A DNA stretch of 64,000 bases, from NCBI GenBank assembly GCA_014058105.1, contig JACGCM010002300.1, forward strand, positions 682,001 through 746,000, in the 5' to 3' direction. Below are positions 12,757 through 23,138 of this stretch, piece after piece. Positions within the stretch are counted from its first letter, which is position 1. Each line of letters begins with the position of its first letter. This DNA is from Kingdonia uniflora. Lineage: Eukaryota; Streptophyta; Magnoliopsida; Ranunculales; Circaeasteraceae. The notes below the pieces were generated by a model. That model made no database searches. It had not been told where the DNA came from and saw only the letters and a program-made list of their open reading frames with translations. The translations under genes were made by a program, and so were the position numbers.

Positions 12757-13540
12757 ACTGATACTTGGGGGCGACTTTGAAAATTTTCAAACTCTAAATT
12801 TCGAACAAACTCGAGGGGAAAGGATAGTCGATAGACTGGACCCTTGAGAATACATTGGGGTCGAGCACGTTCTACTCCGATTAGGCTCATGCCTTCGAAG
12901 TCTAGTAAATTTCCTGGTTTACTCTATGTATCATGTCAACCCTCGACCCGACTAATACTTGAGGGCGACCTTAGAAATTTTCAAGTCTCTAATATTCGAG
13001 CAAACTCGAGGGGCACGAATGGTCGCGAGACTGGACCCTCAGGAATGTATTAGGGGCGAACACGTTCTACTTCGATTAGGCTCAGGCCTTCGAAGTCCAG
13101 TGAATTTCCCAGTTTACTCTAAGTATCATGTCAACCTTCGACCCGAGTGATACTTGGGGGCGACCTTGAAATTTTTTAAGTCTCCAATATTCAAGCAAAC
13201 TCAAGGGGCATGAATGGTCGAGAGACTAGACCCTCGAGAATGCATTGGGGGCGAACACGTTCTACTTCGAACAGGCTCAGACCTTCAAAGTTCAGTAAAT
13301 TTCCTGGTTTACTCTAAGTATCATGTCAACCTTCGACCCGACTGATACTTAGGGGTGACCTTGAAATTTATCAAGTCCCCAATATTTGAACAAACTCGAG
13401 GGGCACCAATGGTCGAGAGACCGGACCCTCAAGAATGCATTGGGGGCGACCACATTCAACTTCGACCTAGATCCAACGTTCGAAGTCCAGTTAATTCCTT
13501 AAACTCTCGAGATACCATCTCGAAACTCTTCAAGGTTTGA
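12757..13540 (+). repeat. Tandem repeat, about 195-bp period, four copies
   Basis: The phrase GATACTTGGGGGCGAC or a close variant recurs at 12761, 12955, 13150 and 13345, giving spacings of 194, 195 and 195 bp. Each unit also has CAAACTCGAGGGG and a GAACACGTTCTACTTCGA-like segment. The array lies directly after integrase. The GGGGGCGA core resembles the polypurine tract next to the 3' LTRs of this family. A related array is at 27182-27570. Confidence 0.9.
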
Positions 13541-13867
13541 TTACTTTACAATCATTATACACTTATAGCATATGCAGATACAAGCATACAGAAATTTCAA
13601 CAAGACGTTTCAGTACAGTATATATCAGAGAATCAGGTTCAACAAAAATTAATTCAAATCAAGTTCGGAGCATACATCAGGAATCTAAAACAACAATTCA
13701 ATACAAATAAAGTTAACATAAACCAGTTTCAGTACAGTCTACTTTAGCAATTCAAAGCATTCACAAGTTCAAAGATCAAGTGCAAAGCAAGCTCAACATT
13801 GTTCACATATTAAAACCCAACAGAAAAATCATAAAAAAAAACATTCTGGAACGCCCAGTTCAATACC
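13541..13867. other. Non-coding spacer of element A
   Basis: AT-rich, with many short CAAGTTCA/CAGTTCA-like words; no coding potential recognised. A similar spacer follows the tandem repeat of B (27580-27760). Confidence 0.5.
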
Positions 13868-16028
13868 TCATATCGGAGTGGCTATACCATTTCTTCCTAT
13901 AGGCTCCTCGCTAACACATCCAGAACCCCCAGCCGAAGGATTCGACCCAACAGCATCTACGATCACATCCGTCGCATTCCCAGTAGCAGTTTCTTCAATC
14001 CCTGAAGCCTCCAAGATACCTCCCGAACCCGCAGCAGTAATATCTCCTTCTACCCCATCGGCCTGGGCAGTATCGCCAGCAACAAGATCTTGGGTAGCAG
14101 AGAAATATTGCGAAGTTTCAGGATCATGCCCCAAATCCTCTATGAACTCCTTCAGCCTACAATATCAGCATCTTCCTCATCATACTACCCTTGGAAGGTT
14201 TTCTTCTGTTCTGTAATAACCCTATCCTTCTCAGCCACTTTTGCCTCCAACACTCGCGTATAATTGTAACGCTGAGCTTCAAGTCTCCTCTCATATTCAT
14301 CCTTGATAGTCCCCAGATCTCACCTTAAAATGCCAATTTCTGAAACCAGTGATGCTTCGATACCTCAAGCAAGCTCCAGATTGTCAACAGCCTCTTTTAA
14401 TATCCTTATTGTAACCTTTTGTGCCTTATTGAAAGCCTGCGCCCAAGCATCTGTCTGTTAGAATATTCGAGCCATCAGTATCTCTCGAAGCATGACGCAC
14501 TTAAAAAAATCTCATAATTTCATAAAAAATATAAACAGTTACCTGATACATACTCTTCTTCATCTTCCTTGAAGCCTCGTCTGGATCAGTGCCACAGAGT
14601 TCTGCCATTGAAGCAGCCTTAGCTCGAGCCTGCTCCCCCCGCTTGGACATGGTAAGTTCTTCGTCCATATCCTCCCTATCATCTTTCCCCAGTGCCCTGT
14701 ACCTTTTGCGGTGGGTTACCTTTGACTGTTATGCCCTCGAAGACTCGGAAATGACCTTGCCCTTCCCTTTCTCAGCCTGTGTTGATGCCATCTTTGGTCT
14801 CTGCCTCGAAGCATCACAAGCTACTTCGGGCACTGTGGCTGCCTGCTTCAACGCTTCTTACCCCTTTAGAACATACTTTACCTTCCTTGTCAATCTCTCT
14901 TTCTTCATGTCTTCGACCACTTTTGAAATACCTTTGCCTCCCTTCTTCTTCTTTGATGGCTTCGGCGTAACGGGTACGTTTCGAAGCAGGGAATCAGTCA
15001 TTTTCTGCCTCTTCCTCTTGATACCAAGCTTCTTAAACACAGAGTTCACCTACTCCTCATCCGAGTCGATTAAGGCATCAATATAATCCCTCAGATTTGC
15101 CCAAATTTGGACGTTGGGACCTACAAAACAAACAGAGACACGTTTATCAGCTCATTTGATCAGTACGTCAAAAGAGATCTTTGACAGAGAACTTACTTGG
15201 ATTATAGACTTCATGTTGTAACCTAAAAGGGTCCTCCCCTTCGACATTTTCATAACTACCCCGTACTACAACTAAGTCTTTATTCTACCCTCGACCCGTC
15301 GAGCACAGATCAAACAACCAAGGCTTATATGTGTGATACTGGAAATGGTAGGTGCCCACATTCTAGTTTGCCTTCCTCGAGTAGAACGATACAACACCGT
15401 ACCATTCGATTAAACTCCTTCCCTCACTCCCCAATTTTACATTCATGCCCTCGATTACCTTCATCATTTCGTAAAAGTTCTCATTCACCTGAACTGGGGC
15501 AACTTCCTAAAAATTCAGTACCTCCTTCACTAGCCTTCGGAGAGGTAGTTGCATACCTAGCCGGATTTGGCCTTTATATGCCATAATACCCTCTCGAGGT
15601 TTCGACTGGAAGGTGTACTCTGACCCCGCTGTATTTAACACTACTCCTACCTAGGACAAACCCGATTTTGCAACAAATCGATCTAGTCTCAGCTTCTCGC
15701 TAGCCGAGACAGAACCCGTGACCTCCTCCCACTCAGTCGACTCATCACTATGATGACTCTGATCCCCTTCATCCCTTTTATCACCCGAAGGCTCGACACT
15801 ACCTTCGCCTCTTTCTCTCTTTCCTCTCTCCATCTCTTTCTCATCACTCTCCTCGGTCACTACCGTCTTACGATGTCTACTACTCAAAGACCTACTTGCT
15901 GGCACTACTACAGCTAAAGGGGCATCAGTTGCAACATCTAACACCTCTACATTACTGCCCTCATCCATAGGAGCACGACCAGCCACACTCGCCTCATCCT
16001 CTTCGATCTCTTCATCTATCAGCCTCAT
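13868..16028 (-). pseudogene. Antisense ORF (aORF) of Tat element A
   Basis: Read on the minus strand from 16028. The start is MRLIDEEIEEDEASVAGRAP, a long acidic and serine-rich region, then KLRLDRFVAKSGLS (about 15660). A middle part holds PWLFDLCS (about 15300). A lysine-rich basic segment follows (KPSKKKKGGKGISKVVEDMK, about 14930) and a coiled-coil-like region. The end, at 14134-13868, is alanine/glycine-rich. Tat elements commonly carry an antisense ORF here; its function is unknown. The acidic start, FDLCS block and later charged regions recur in the same order in B (28993-27850 and 35400-34616). Stops break it here. It is opposite to gag-pol and lies between the tandem repeat and the 3' LTR. 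Confidence 0.7.
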
Positions 16029-17193
16029 TCTCGAAGATCAATGGGCATGCATCTTACCCTACAGAAGAAGAGGCACGCAATTAGATCAATATATTCAACT
16101 ATTACGTATTAATAACTCATTTTCATCTACCCTCTCCAACTGATACAGACATAGCCAAAAACTCGACCTCAATCCCAGTCCTACCGTCAATACCCTCAGA
16201 ATCCCAAATGGGCTAGACCCCCAGACACATGGTTTCCCCCAGCCATCGATTAAGTCCTCACAACTACAAACCTATAAGACTCTACATGCAGATACAAAAG
16301 ATAAAGCCAAATAAAAACAGATAAAAGTCAATCGATATACCTGTGTGAATGGAAGTACGTTTGAAACAGCAAGTCAGCCGGTGCCTCAGCAGCAACCTGG
16401 TAACTTCATGAAACAATGGCATACGTTCTCCTCCTCTAACTCTCTGGTTTTTGAAAATGGGATACCGGGAACAGTGACTTTGCACTCATACCTCTTAATA
16501 TTCCTCCTCAAAATTGTAAAAAACTGCCTCGATTCCCCAAACCGCTATCATTACCACTACCTCACTTTCCTGATTTTCGGCTGAGATGTGTTTTGTCCAT
16601 TTTACCCCCTTTTTTACCACGCGTACGTGTCCCACATTCACATTTACACAATATTACATTTAAAAACCAAGTCGAACCTTCTGGTCCCTACTCGAAGCTG
16701 TCAAATCAGATCCTTACATCAAATCAACCTTTTTCCATAAATCAAGGAAACATCATGATAACCTACATGGCACTCTACCCCATGAACAGTACCATTCTAA
16801 CAGGCCAGTTGTTTGGCTTTCAGTTCATCCAGCCAAAGCAAATAGACCTTTGACATTCCTTCTTCTCGTACACGAGTAATCGTCTATATCGTGTCTCGAA
16901 CATTCATCCGCAGACAACCGGATATTCGACTTCTAAATATGCCAATCATTCGATCAATTTCATCTTTGACATTCGGCAAGATGTTTTTCGCGCCTAAATT
17001 GCCTTCGAGTACTATATTTGTCCTTACAAAAAGTTCATAATTTTACTTCGACAGTTATCTTATAAACTTCCAATTTTTTTCGGACAGATGCCCTTTCACA
17101 AAACACTTAACAAAATAGTCAAGATCAGCAAAAATATATAAACACCCTTACATACCATCCTATATAGATACTTTTACCATGATAAAGAAGCCC
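16029..17193. other. Non-coding spacer of element A
   Basis: Pyrimidine-rich and AT-rich sequence between the long antisense ORF and the first small antisense ORF. Short ORFs here have no recognisable family. The stretch 16320-16450 resembles 36490-36600 in remnant B. Confidence 0.45.
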
Positions 17194-17532
17194 CTACTTA
17201 TTGACGGGACACTTCTTCCCGCACCCAACCTCAGCATCTTCCCTGTCTACCACCCCCTCGGCCAAATCCTCCAAGAGAGCTAATCGGTCTCTAGGGATGG
17301 GGCCCATCATTTGTAGCACCCCCCACCAGTATGCATAGGGCATCCTACTAACGGATTCCCCTGGCTCCACTTCAACCAAGTCTGGCATCTCCCAATCCAG
17401 GTCTCGATCACCGAAAAACCTCTGTATCAACTCCAGGGACTTCTCCCACATACGAAGGACCCTTGTCGCCACCCAGTTTTGATACTTGGTGTCAGGAGCA
17501 TTTCCGTTACTTTGGGATGAAGACGCAGACAT
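17194..17532 (-). CDS. Small antisense ORF, copy 1 (element A)
   Basis: Open reading frame of about 112 residues from MSASSSQSN at 17532. It could start further upstream at 17607, which would add a 25-residue hydrophobic/serine-rich leader. Core: FFGDRDLDWEMPDLVEVEPG, then PYAYWWGVLQ, and it ends with an acidic segment and CGKKCPVNK. There are no internal stops. A second diverged copy is 0.65 kb downstream on the plus strand (18173-18517) and a third, weaker one is in F (42060-42260), each upstream of a 3' LTR. I know no function; the family is recognised only by this repetition. Confidence 0.55.
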   Translation of the reverse strand: MSASSSQSNGNAPDTKYQNWVATRVLRMWEKSLELIQRFFGDRDLDWEMPDLVEVEPGESVSRMPYAYWWGVLQMMGPIPRDRLALLEDLAEGVVDREDAEVGCGKKCPVNK

Positions 17533-18172
17533 TGTGCTCGGAGAAGAAGGAAAAGATGTATGAAGTTCTCCCAAAAACACCCTATTTATACTGGAAAGTA
17601 AGTACATTTAACCCCTCCTTAATCAGAACCACATTAATAACAGTCTTCAAATGTTTCCCTCATAAACTCAACAGTCAAACCTTTCTAAATTCCCAGACTC
17701 AACCGTTTCATCAACATGCGCACCTTACACTTATTCCCGAAATCTTGCAATTGACAAATCCCTAGCCTCAAGCCATCAACCCCTTTTATACATCGTCTCA
17801 TACCTCTTTCATTGAGTTTCGACAATACATAGTCAATTATTCAGTTAAGGCCAAATGTTGACCAATGTCTTTGAATCATTTCATTATGTGTCGAATTCAA
17901 TTTTCCCCCGAAGGTAACCATTTCTACTTGTTAACATTCGAAGATATAAGTTCGATACCGCGCCTATAATCTATTCGCATACATTTTTTATCAGATACAA
18001 ACCCACAATTTTAGTAACGGTTATTCTCATTGCATTACTTCAAAATGCAAAAGAAAAAGGAGACCACAAAGTACAATCATACAAAAATCTACAGAGATAA
18101 GCAAAACAATAGCAGAAACCTTCAAATATAGTCTTACAAAAAAAAGCGCATTACCACCACCTCGCCACTACT

Positions 18173-18517
18173 TTAAGAAGAACCCGCCCTATTTTCAGAC
18201 GGGCCAGAATCTCCTGCAGAACCCTGCTCCTCCACCAGACGATCTTCTGCCTGTACGAGACGCTCGGCCAAACCTGACAAGAAGAGATAACGCTCCTCCG
18301 GCGCAGAAAAATTCCGTTGCAGCATTCCCTACAGGTACGCATAAGAGTACCCGTAGATCAGCTCCCCAGGTTCTACCTCTTCCAGGTCTGGCATATCCCA
18401 GTCCAGTTCTTTGTCACCGAAGAACTTCAACTTTAACTCAACAGTTTTTCACCCTATACGACGATCCCTAGCAAACCCCATTCTTTGTTGATAACGAGTA
18501 TTCAGAGTAGTATCCAT
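18173..18517 (-). pseudogene. Small antisense ORF, copy 2 (element A)
   Basis: Starts MDTTLNTRYQQRMGF at 18517. The core FFGDKELDWDMPDLEEVEPG is nearly identical to copy 1, then YSYAYL, an in-frame stop and GMLQRN. It ends with an acidic region and a stop at 18173. Two internal stops mark it as decayed. It sits about 260 bp before the polypurine tract and 3' LTR. The pair is a tandem duplication within the element, diverged well outside the conserved core. Confidence 0.6.
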
Positions 18518-18759
18518 GGACTTTTCACAGAAAATAGAATAAGAAAATGAAGACAAAGAGTGTTCATTGTTTACTCCCTCTTAACCCATATTAATACCCT
18601 GATTAGCCTCCTATATTACTCCAAAATCACCACAACTCCTTAACTTCCTTCCTTTATTACCTCCTTCGAAATTCCAACAAGTCATAGCCAACCTTCCAAC
18701 TTCCAATAACTAACACTCTTTCCCAGCAAACGCCTCTATACCTGTTTCCGAGGCCCCTG

Positions 18760-18774
18760 CTGAGAGGAGGCGAA
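18760..18774 (+). promoter_or_regulatory. Polypurine tract of element A
   Basis: GAGAGGAGGCGAA immediately before the 3' LTR; this primes plus-strand DNA in LTR retrotransposons. The same motif precedes the LTR of F (42543-42554, AGAGGGGGCGAA), and AAGAGGGAGCGAT precedes the 3' LTR of E on the minus strand. Confidence 0.75.
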
Positions 18775-19511
18775 TATAGTAGCCTACTCGTAGCCTCCTA
18801 CCCCAGTCAAACACTTAAAGGCTACATGCAAACCTCAAAGCCCATTCAATCCATAAACAATATTTCAAAGAATACATGAAGATGATGCTTCGTAGACGAA
18901 GCCTCGACTCTGAACAAACCTTAAAGACAAACTCCATATCAGTATCAAAGGCTTCGAAGACGAAGCCTCGACTCTACATCAGCATTAGAAACACTTCGCA
19001 GACGTATCAAACAGCTAGCTTACCAGACAAGAGCGGTGTTATTGTTGGTCCATGTAGCTATAATGACAAAACCAATAACAGCTACAGTGTCAGAGCACAG
19101 TTCCAGACTCAACTTTCTGGCATCAATACCAACTTTTGGATACCCGCCAGATACCCAGAGGGTACACTTATAATGTGACCTACCTTGATGACTCAGCCCT
19201 TCCTATGTTCTATAAATAGGAGGGAAGGGGAATCAAGGAGGGGTTACAAAATCTGACCTCAGAGCCCTTGTAGTTTACCTTCGACCTTCCTGTAAAACAT
19301 ACAGTACTCGAACCTTTGACTACTCGACAGAAATATACAATCTCTTATAAATCCTCATCAGAGGTCGTAGAGAGACCCATTCTAGGCCTCCATGCAAGTA
19401 TATTGTCAATAGGTTATTCGTACTATAGATTATATGCTTGAATCCTTTGATATTAGATAAACTCGTGGTGTAAGAGCCAACTTCCCCTCCGCACTAGGTT
19501 AGGTTCCTACA
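18775..19511 (+). repeat. 3' LTR of element A
   Basis: Starts TATAGTAGCCTACTCG (TG of the 5' copy changed to TA) and ends CCTACA. It is followed by the target duplication ATATT at 19512-19516. Most differences from the 5' LTR are CG to CA or TG. Confidence 0.95.
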
Positions 19512-19516
19512 ATATT

Positions 19517-19862
19517 CTTCTCCTGTATTTGTTGCATATGCTGCCTTTTCCACATCCATTAGATCAAAAATTCCATCTTCGTGCAAACCGTGAGATAGAG
19601 ACTCGAGTAGATCCTCTCCATGCAGTATAAATGGATCATAAGTCCTATTTATACCTCGAATTATCAAATGATCATACACTTTACCCAAAGACAAACACTT
19701 TAAGTTCATGCAATCTTTGCATGGACATCTAATTTTGTTCAAGGTTGAATCATCGGAGTTTGATTTGGCAAAATCTAATAAAATTTGAACTCCGTCTGGG
19801 TATTCTTAACTAGCTCTTGGTAAAAACCTCCATGACAAATCCATGGATGTCTTTGTATTCAT
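19517..19862 (-). pseudogene. TNP2 transposase N-terminus (transposase-associated domain)
   Basis: From the ATG at 19862 (MNTKTSMDLSWRFLPRAS) through EYPDGVQILLDFA to the zinc-like IRCPCKDCMNLK and RTYDPFILHGE. This is the usual N-terminal transposase-associated domain of CACTA TNP2 proteins. One in-frame stop follows RAS. The frame is cut by element A after EEYC; the rest of the protein is at 6164-3096. The break coincides with the ATATT duplication. Confidence 0.85.
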
Positions 19863-20181
19863 AAAATCAATCATATGTTAAGAGTTTATCATAAAGTCAA
19901 TTGAAAGGAAGGAAGATTGTCCTAAAGTTCAGTAGTTAAATACCAGCAGATAATACGTTGATGATTATTTGACAATGAGGGCAAAGTTGGGTGCTTACCA
20001 TGAAACTCTTAAGTAGGATTCTGGAGTTTTAAGATTAGGCGGGAAGAACTTCTTCAAGTACAATATTTTTCAATAATAATTATAATTATTGAAAAATATT
20101 ATAAGAAACCAAAACTCATATGAGATAAGCACATAGATGTTAAGTCTACTTAAGCTAAAAATAGAAGGTTTCATAGTCGAA

Positions 20182-21812
20182 ATGGTGACATTTCGGTTTC
20201 ATCAGTATTAGGTGGTTGGGAAAGCTATCCTCACTGAGAAAAATGATCATCCCATGATCTACCTGATGAAACTTTGGGCGACAAACGAAGTCTGTGCCGA
20301 ATCCAAGTTCTTGTAGTTTTTAAGAAAGTTAGTATTACTAAAAACCAGAAAGCATTAGTTCCATCATGTCAGGGCAGTAGTTTTTAGCCCAATGCAAGTA
20401 AAGTTAGGAAGTCTACTATGAACGAAGGATTCCCCATTTGTAAGGAATCTCAAAGAACATGGTTTAAGTATCCTTCCTTCACATTAAAACTGTGTCAAAC
20501 CTATCTCAGTAGGAAATAATTACTTATACCAACAAGTTTTTACAAGAGCTACCTAGCAAACAAATCGAAGAAATTCAAACTCTGTACTTCGGATAGAAGA
20601 ATGGGGAAAGTTGATTTCTCTTATGGAAGACAAGTTTGCATATGTGAAGAATGGCGTGCATATTTATTGGAATACAACTTCCGAGAATATAATGTTTGTT
20701 TCTTAATTTGAGTTGTTTAAGGTGACAGATGAATTTATAATGAAGGTTTCAGTTTCTGGGGGATTAGTTGGTAGAAATCAGTCAATTGTGCCACAAGATA
20801 AGATGCATAAAGAATTTGTCACTGATTTGGAGAATGAAGTCAGTCCATCTAATTTGCATGATTTTTCATTAAAACGAAGAAAGGGGAAAAGACCGAAGTC
20901 CAATTAAGAATACTGAAAACCTGCAAACAATGGTTCCATCATATAAAGGTACTAGATTTTAGTTCAATGTAGGTAAACTTACGGAGTATCCTATGGATAA
21001 AAGTGAAGCACATGGCTTTAAGTAAAGTCATGCAGTCGTAGAATCTACCATTTCTCAAAAATCTCAAAGTGGTCTTGTTGAAGATGTGATAACGTTACCC
21101 GCTGATAAATGCTTAACTAATTCGGCCGATGATTTGTTGAAATACGAAAAGGATAGATCTTAATTGAGTGGTTATTAAATTGATAAGATCTTGTCTGATG
21201 GGGACAGCCGCAAAGCTTTAGAAGTATTATCAAGTAGGGTGTGAGTGAGAAATTTTTTACTAGCTCTTCTAAGCCATCTGGTTCTATAGACCATTGTATA
21301 TGATTGGAATGACTTCATTATCATCATTATGTACAGGAGATAAGCGGCTTTGCAACAAAGAATGAGTTTTATTGAGCATTTCTAACAAATCTATAGAAGC
21401 ATTAAAAATCTAAACAAATCTATAATATCTTCCTGTTTTTTGAGTCCTAGATATTATGAGACTTCTTTGTTAAAAAGAGTTATAGCTATCAATGAGATTT
21501 TTGAGAAGTACCTACAAAAATTAAAAACTAAGGCATTTTGTTGAATTATCAGAGCTGAAATGGGTATCACTATTCATACTCCATGTTCTGAGAAATATTT
21601 ACAAGACTATCTACAAATACAATTATAGACATAATTGAAACTCAATCACCCACTGGACAAAGGCAAAGTGTGAGCTACGATGTCAGCCACGGGAAAGGAT
21701 AAAGGAAACCCTATGAGAAAGAGGAAGAACTAAGACGAAGGACTAGACTAGTCCGTGTATAATGAATGCCCCTCTTAATGGTGGTGCTGAGAAGATGTAC
21801 TTGTGGTTTATG
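20182..21812 (+). pseudogene. RPL18A: Ribosomal protein L18a fragments carried in the CACTA element
   Basis: Three segments in the order of plant 60S ribosomal protein L18a (eL20). 20182-20331 reads MVTFRFHQY, stop, [29 protein letters not shown] and FLRKL, about residues 1-50 of the family. 21478-21605 reads IAINEIFEK and, after a frameshift, YQS-NGYHYSYS, matching the YQSRTGYHNMY region. 21763-21812 reads PLNGGAEKMY, matching TLNGAVEQMY. Stops replace Gln and Trp/Tyr codons, so no protein can be made. The segments lie between the transposase start and the right TIR, on the opposite strand to the transposase, and bracket a B3-domain fragment. Capture by the transposon is my inference. Confidence 0.8.
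20440..20770 (+). pseudogene. B3 (REM-like) DNA-binding domain fragment
   Basis: The plus-strand translation from 20524 reads LIPTSFYKSYLANKSKK, CTSDRRM, VDFSYGRQ, EEWRAYLLEYNFREYNVCF, then with a one-base shift FELFKVTDEFIMKVSVSG. This follows the plant B3 pattern (IP-x-x-F, SDGR-x-W, GW-x-x-F-x-x-x-N-x-L-x-x-GD-x-C-x-F-E-L). Expected Trp and Asp residues are replaced and there is a stop plus a frameshift. Two linker-like stretches (20351-20470 and 20928-21050) resemble each other, as in proteins with repeated B3 domains. It is embedded between L18a segments. Confidence 0.6.
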
Positions 21813-22849
21813 CTTTAAAATTTTAAACTATTTCTTCTAAGTCTGTAATATTGATAGGAGCATAATAAACTTGCTTCAATCAAAGAATTAAAGTTCTAGG
21901 TCATCCAGGAATAAAAAAGGGAAAACTACCCAGAAATTTTTTTTGTAAGAACTAGACCACATAGTGAATATAACCCTATTAATAGGAGAAATTTGGTTAT
22001 TATATAATATATCAAAACAATCCCAAAGAAAAGTTTGAGCACATAAAACCAAGATTATGAAATACAATCTAAGCGATAGAGATACATACTAGAGTGAGAG
22101 CGAGAGCGAGATTAAACTAGTACTTTGGTGAACTCCTTAAGTTAAAGCTAAAGATCAGGACCCCTGAATTACACTTCAAATATCACTGCAAATCTGTGAA
22201 GAAGTAAAATGATATTAGTAAAACAATAAATAAGGGGGATTCCCATTCTATTAATGAATAACCTAACTATCACCATATTCAGATTCAATCCTAGACCCAG
22301 ATCTAACTAATAAGTAAATTGCGATAAGTAAAGTGAAGTACATTATTACATGAAAGGGCGGTGGATGAAGGAATTTAGCATGATAGAGAAACAAAAAAAT
22401 CTGGGATATTAGTAATTGGTGAGTATAGCAAACCAAATTAAGAAAACTTGAACACCAAACCGTGAGTATAATAAAAGAATCTAAACCCCTTTTGATCGAT
22501 GACGAAATTAGCAAAATAGTGAAATTATCGATTGGGAAATATACCTGATGCTAATCGTTCTGTTCTACACAATTTAGGGTTGTAGACTGCTGAAATTAAC
22601 TGAAATTGAGACTGGCATCAATCGAAACTTACTTTGACTATTACTTTGACCTCAGATTAGGGTTCTTCGCTAAAGAGTGTTGTGGCTGCAATGCCTGAAC
22701 TTCCTCTTTTGATTTTTGTATCTCCTAAATCTTCTCCTGGGTTTGGTTCTCATCGAATCGCTAAAAAATCTCCCCTAAAAATCTCTCCCACCAAAATTTT
22801 GTTTCCCGCGACCACTCTATCGAGTTCCCTCGAGTTTTTTAATTAGAAG
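21813..22849. other. CACTA 5' region, no gene recognised
   Basis: AT-rich sequence. The part 22560-22850 read on the minus strand (GGGAAACAAAATTTTGG, GGGGAGATTTTT) looks like a 5' leader, but no start can be tied to the transposase. Confidence 0.4.
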
Positions 22850-23138
22850 AAACTACGTCATTAGTAAAAAATAACAAAGTAAATGCCATTTATAAACAAA
22901 TTAAGTCATTTCCCAAGTAACGTTATTTTTATATTTTAATGTCATATTTAAAAAATGACGTATATTAATAAATAAATAAATAGAAAAAGGGCAGTAACAT
23001 CATGTTCTAGTACAGTGACTTGAAATGTTAATTGAGCCTGTTAATATTTTGAATAAAAACATAAATTAGACTAATAACGTCAGTATTATAAAAAATGACG
23101 TCATTTAGCTGACATCGTAGCCAGTATTTGTTGTAGTA
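22850..23138 (-). repeat. CACTA right terminal and subterminal repeats
   Basis: Copies or partial copies of AATGACGT/ACGTCATT and TAACGT lie at 22854, 22930, 22965, 23077 and 23095. The terminal sequence CCAGTATTTGTTGTAGTA ends at 23138. Dense subterminal motifs next to a TAGTG-type end are characteristic of CACTA elements. The end base is A, where TAGTG would be canonical. Confidence 0.7.

Larger units (their letters stand above)
6170..19511 (+). mobile_element. Tat-lineage Ty3/gypsy retrotransposon A, complete with both LTRs
   Basis: Two LTRs (6170-6906 and 18775-19511, both 737 bp by boundary) flank 11.9 kb of interior. A perfect 5-bp duplication ATATT lies outside (6165-6169 and 19512-19516). 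Order: LTR, gag, protease, reverse transcriptase, RNase H, second RNase H, integrase, a 195-bp tandem repeat, a long antisense ORF, two small antisense ORFs, polypurine tract, LTR. The second RNase H and the antisense ORF between pol and the 3' LTR are known hallmarks of the plant Tat lineage (Grande, RIRE2, Retand). Every coding region has stops or frameshifts, so the copy is dead. The insertion target is the TNP2 gene of the CACTA element. Confidence 0.95.
670..23138 (-). mobile_element. CACTA (En/Spm) transposon, right end visible, two nested gypsy insertions
   Basis: A minus-strand transposon identified by two gene families typical of plant CACTA elements: TNP2 transposase and Transposase_24. 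The transposon 5' end is on the right: reverse-complemented it starts TACTACAACAAATACTGG near 23138, one base off the canonical CACTA start. It is followed by subterminal copies of AATGACGT/ACGTCATT. The left end is not in the window because element H (LTR 56-669) interrupts the second gene. Element A (6170-19511) is inserted in the TNP2 gene. Without the nested A the visible part is about 9.1 kb. All genes are broken, so the copy cannot move by itself. Coordinates include element A. Confidence 0.85.

Noticed and set aside
14589..15086. 165-codon plus-strand frame
   Set aside because: It is the complement of the antisense ORF of element A, which shows better coding character on the minus strand and matches B.
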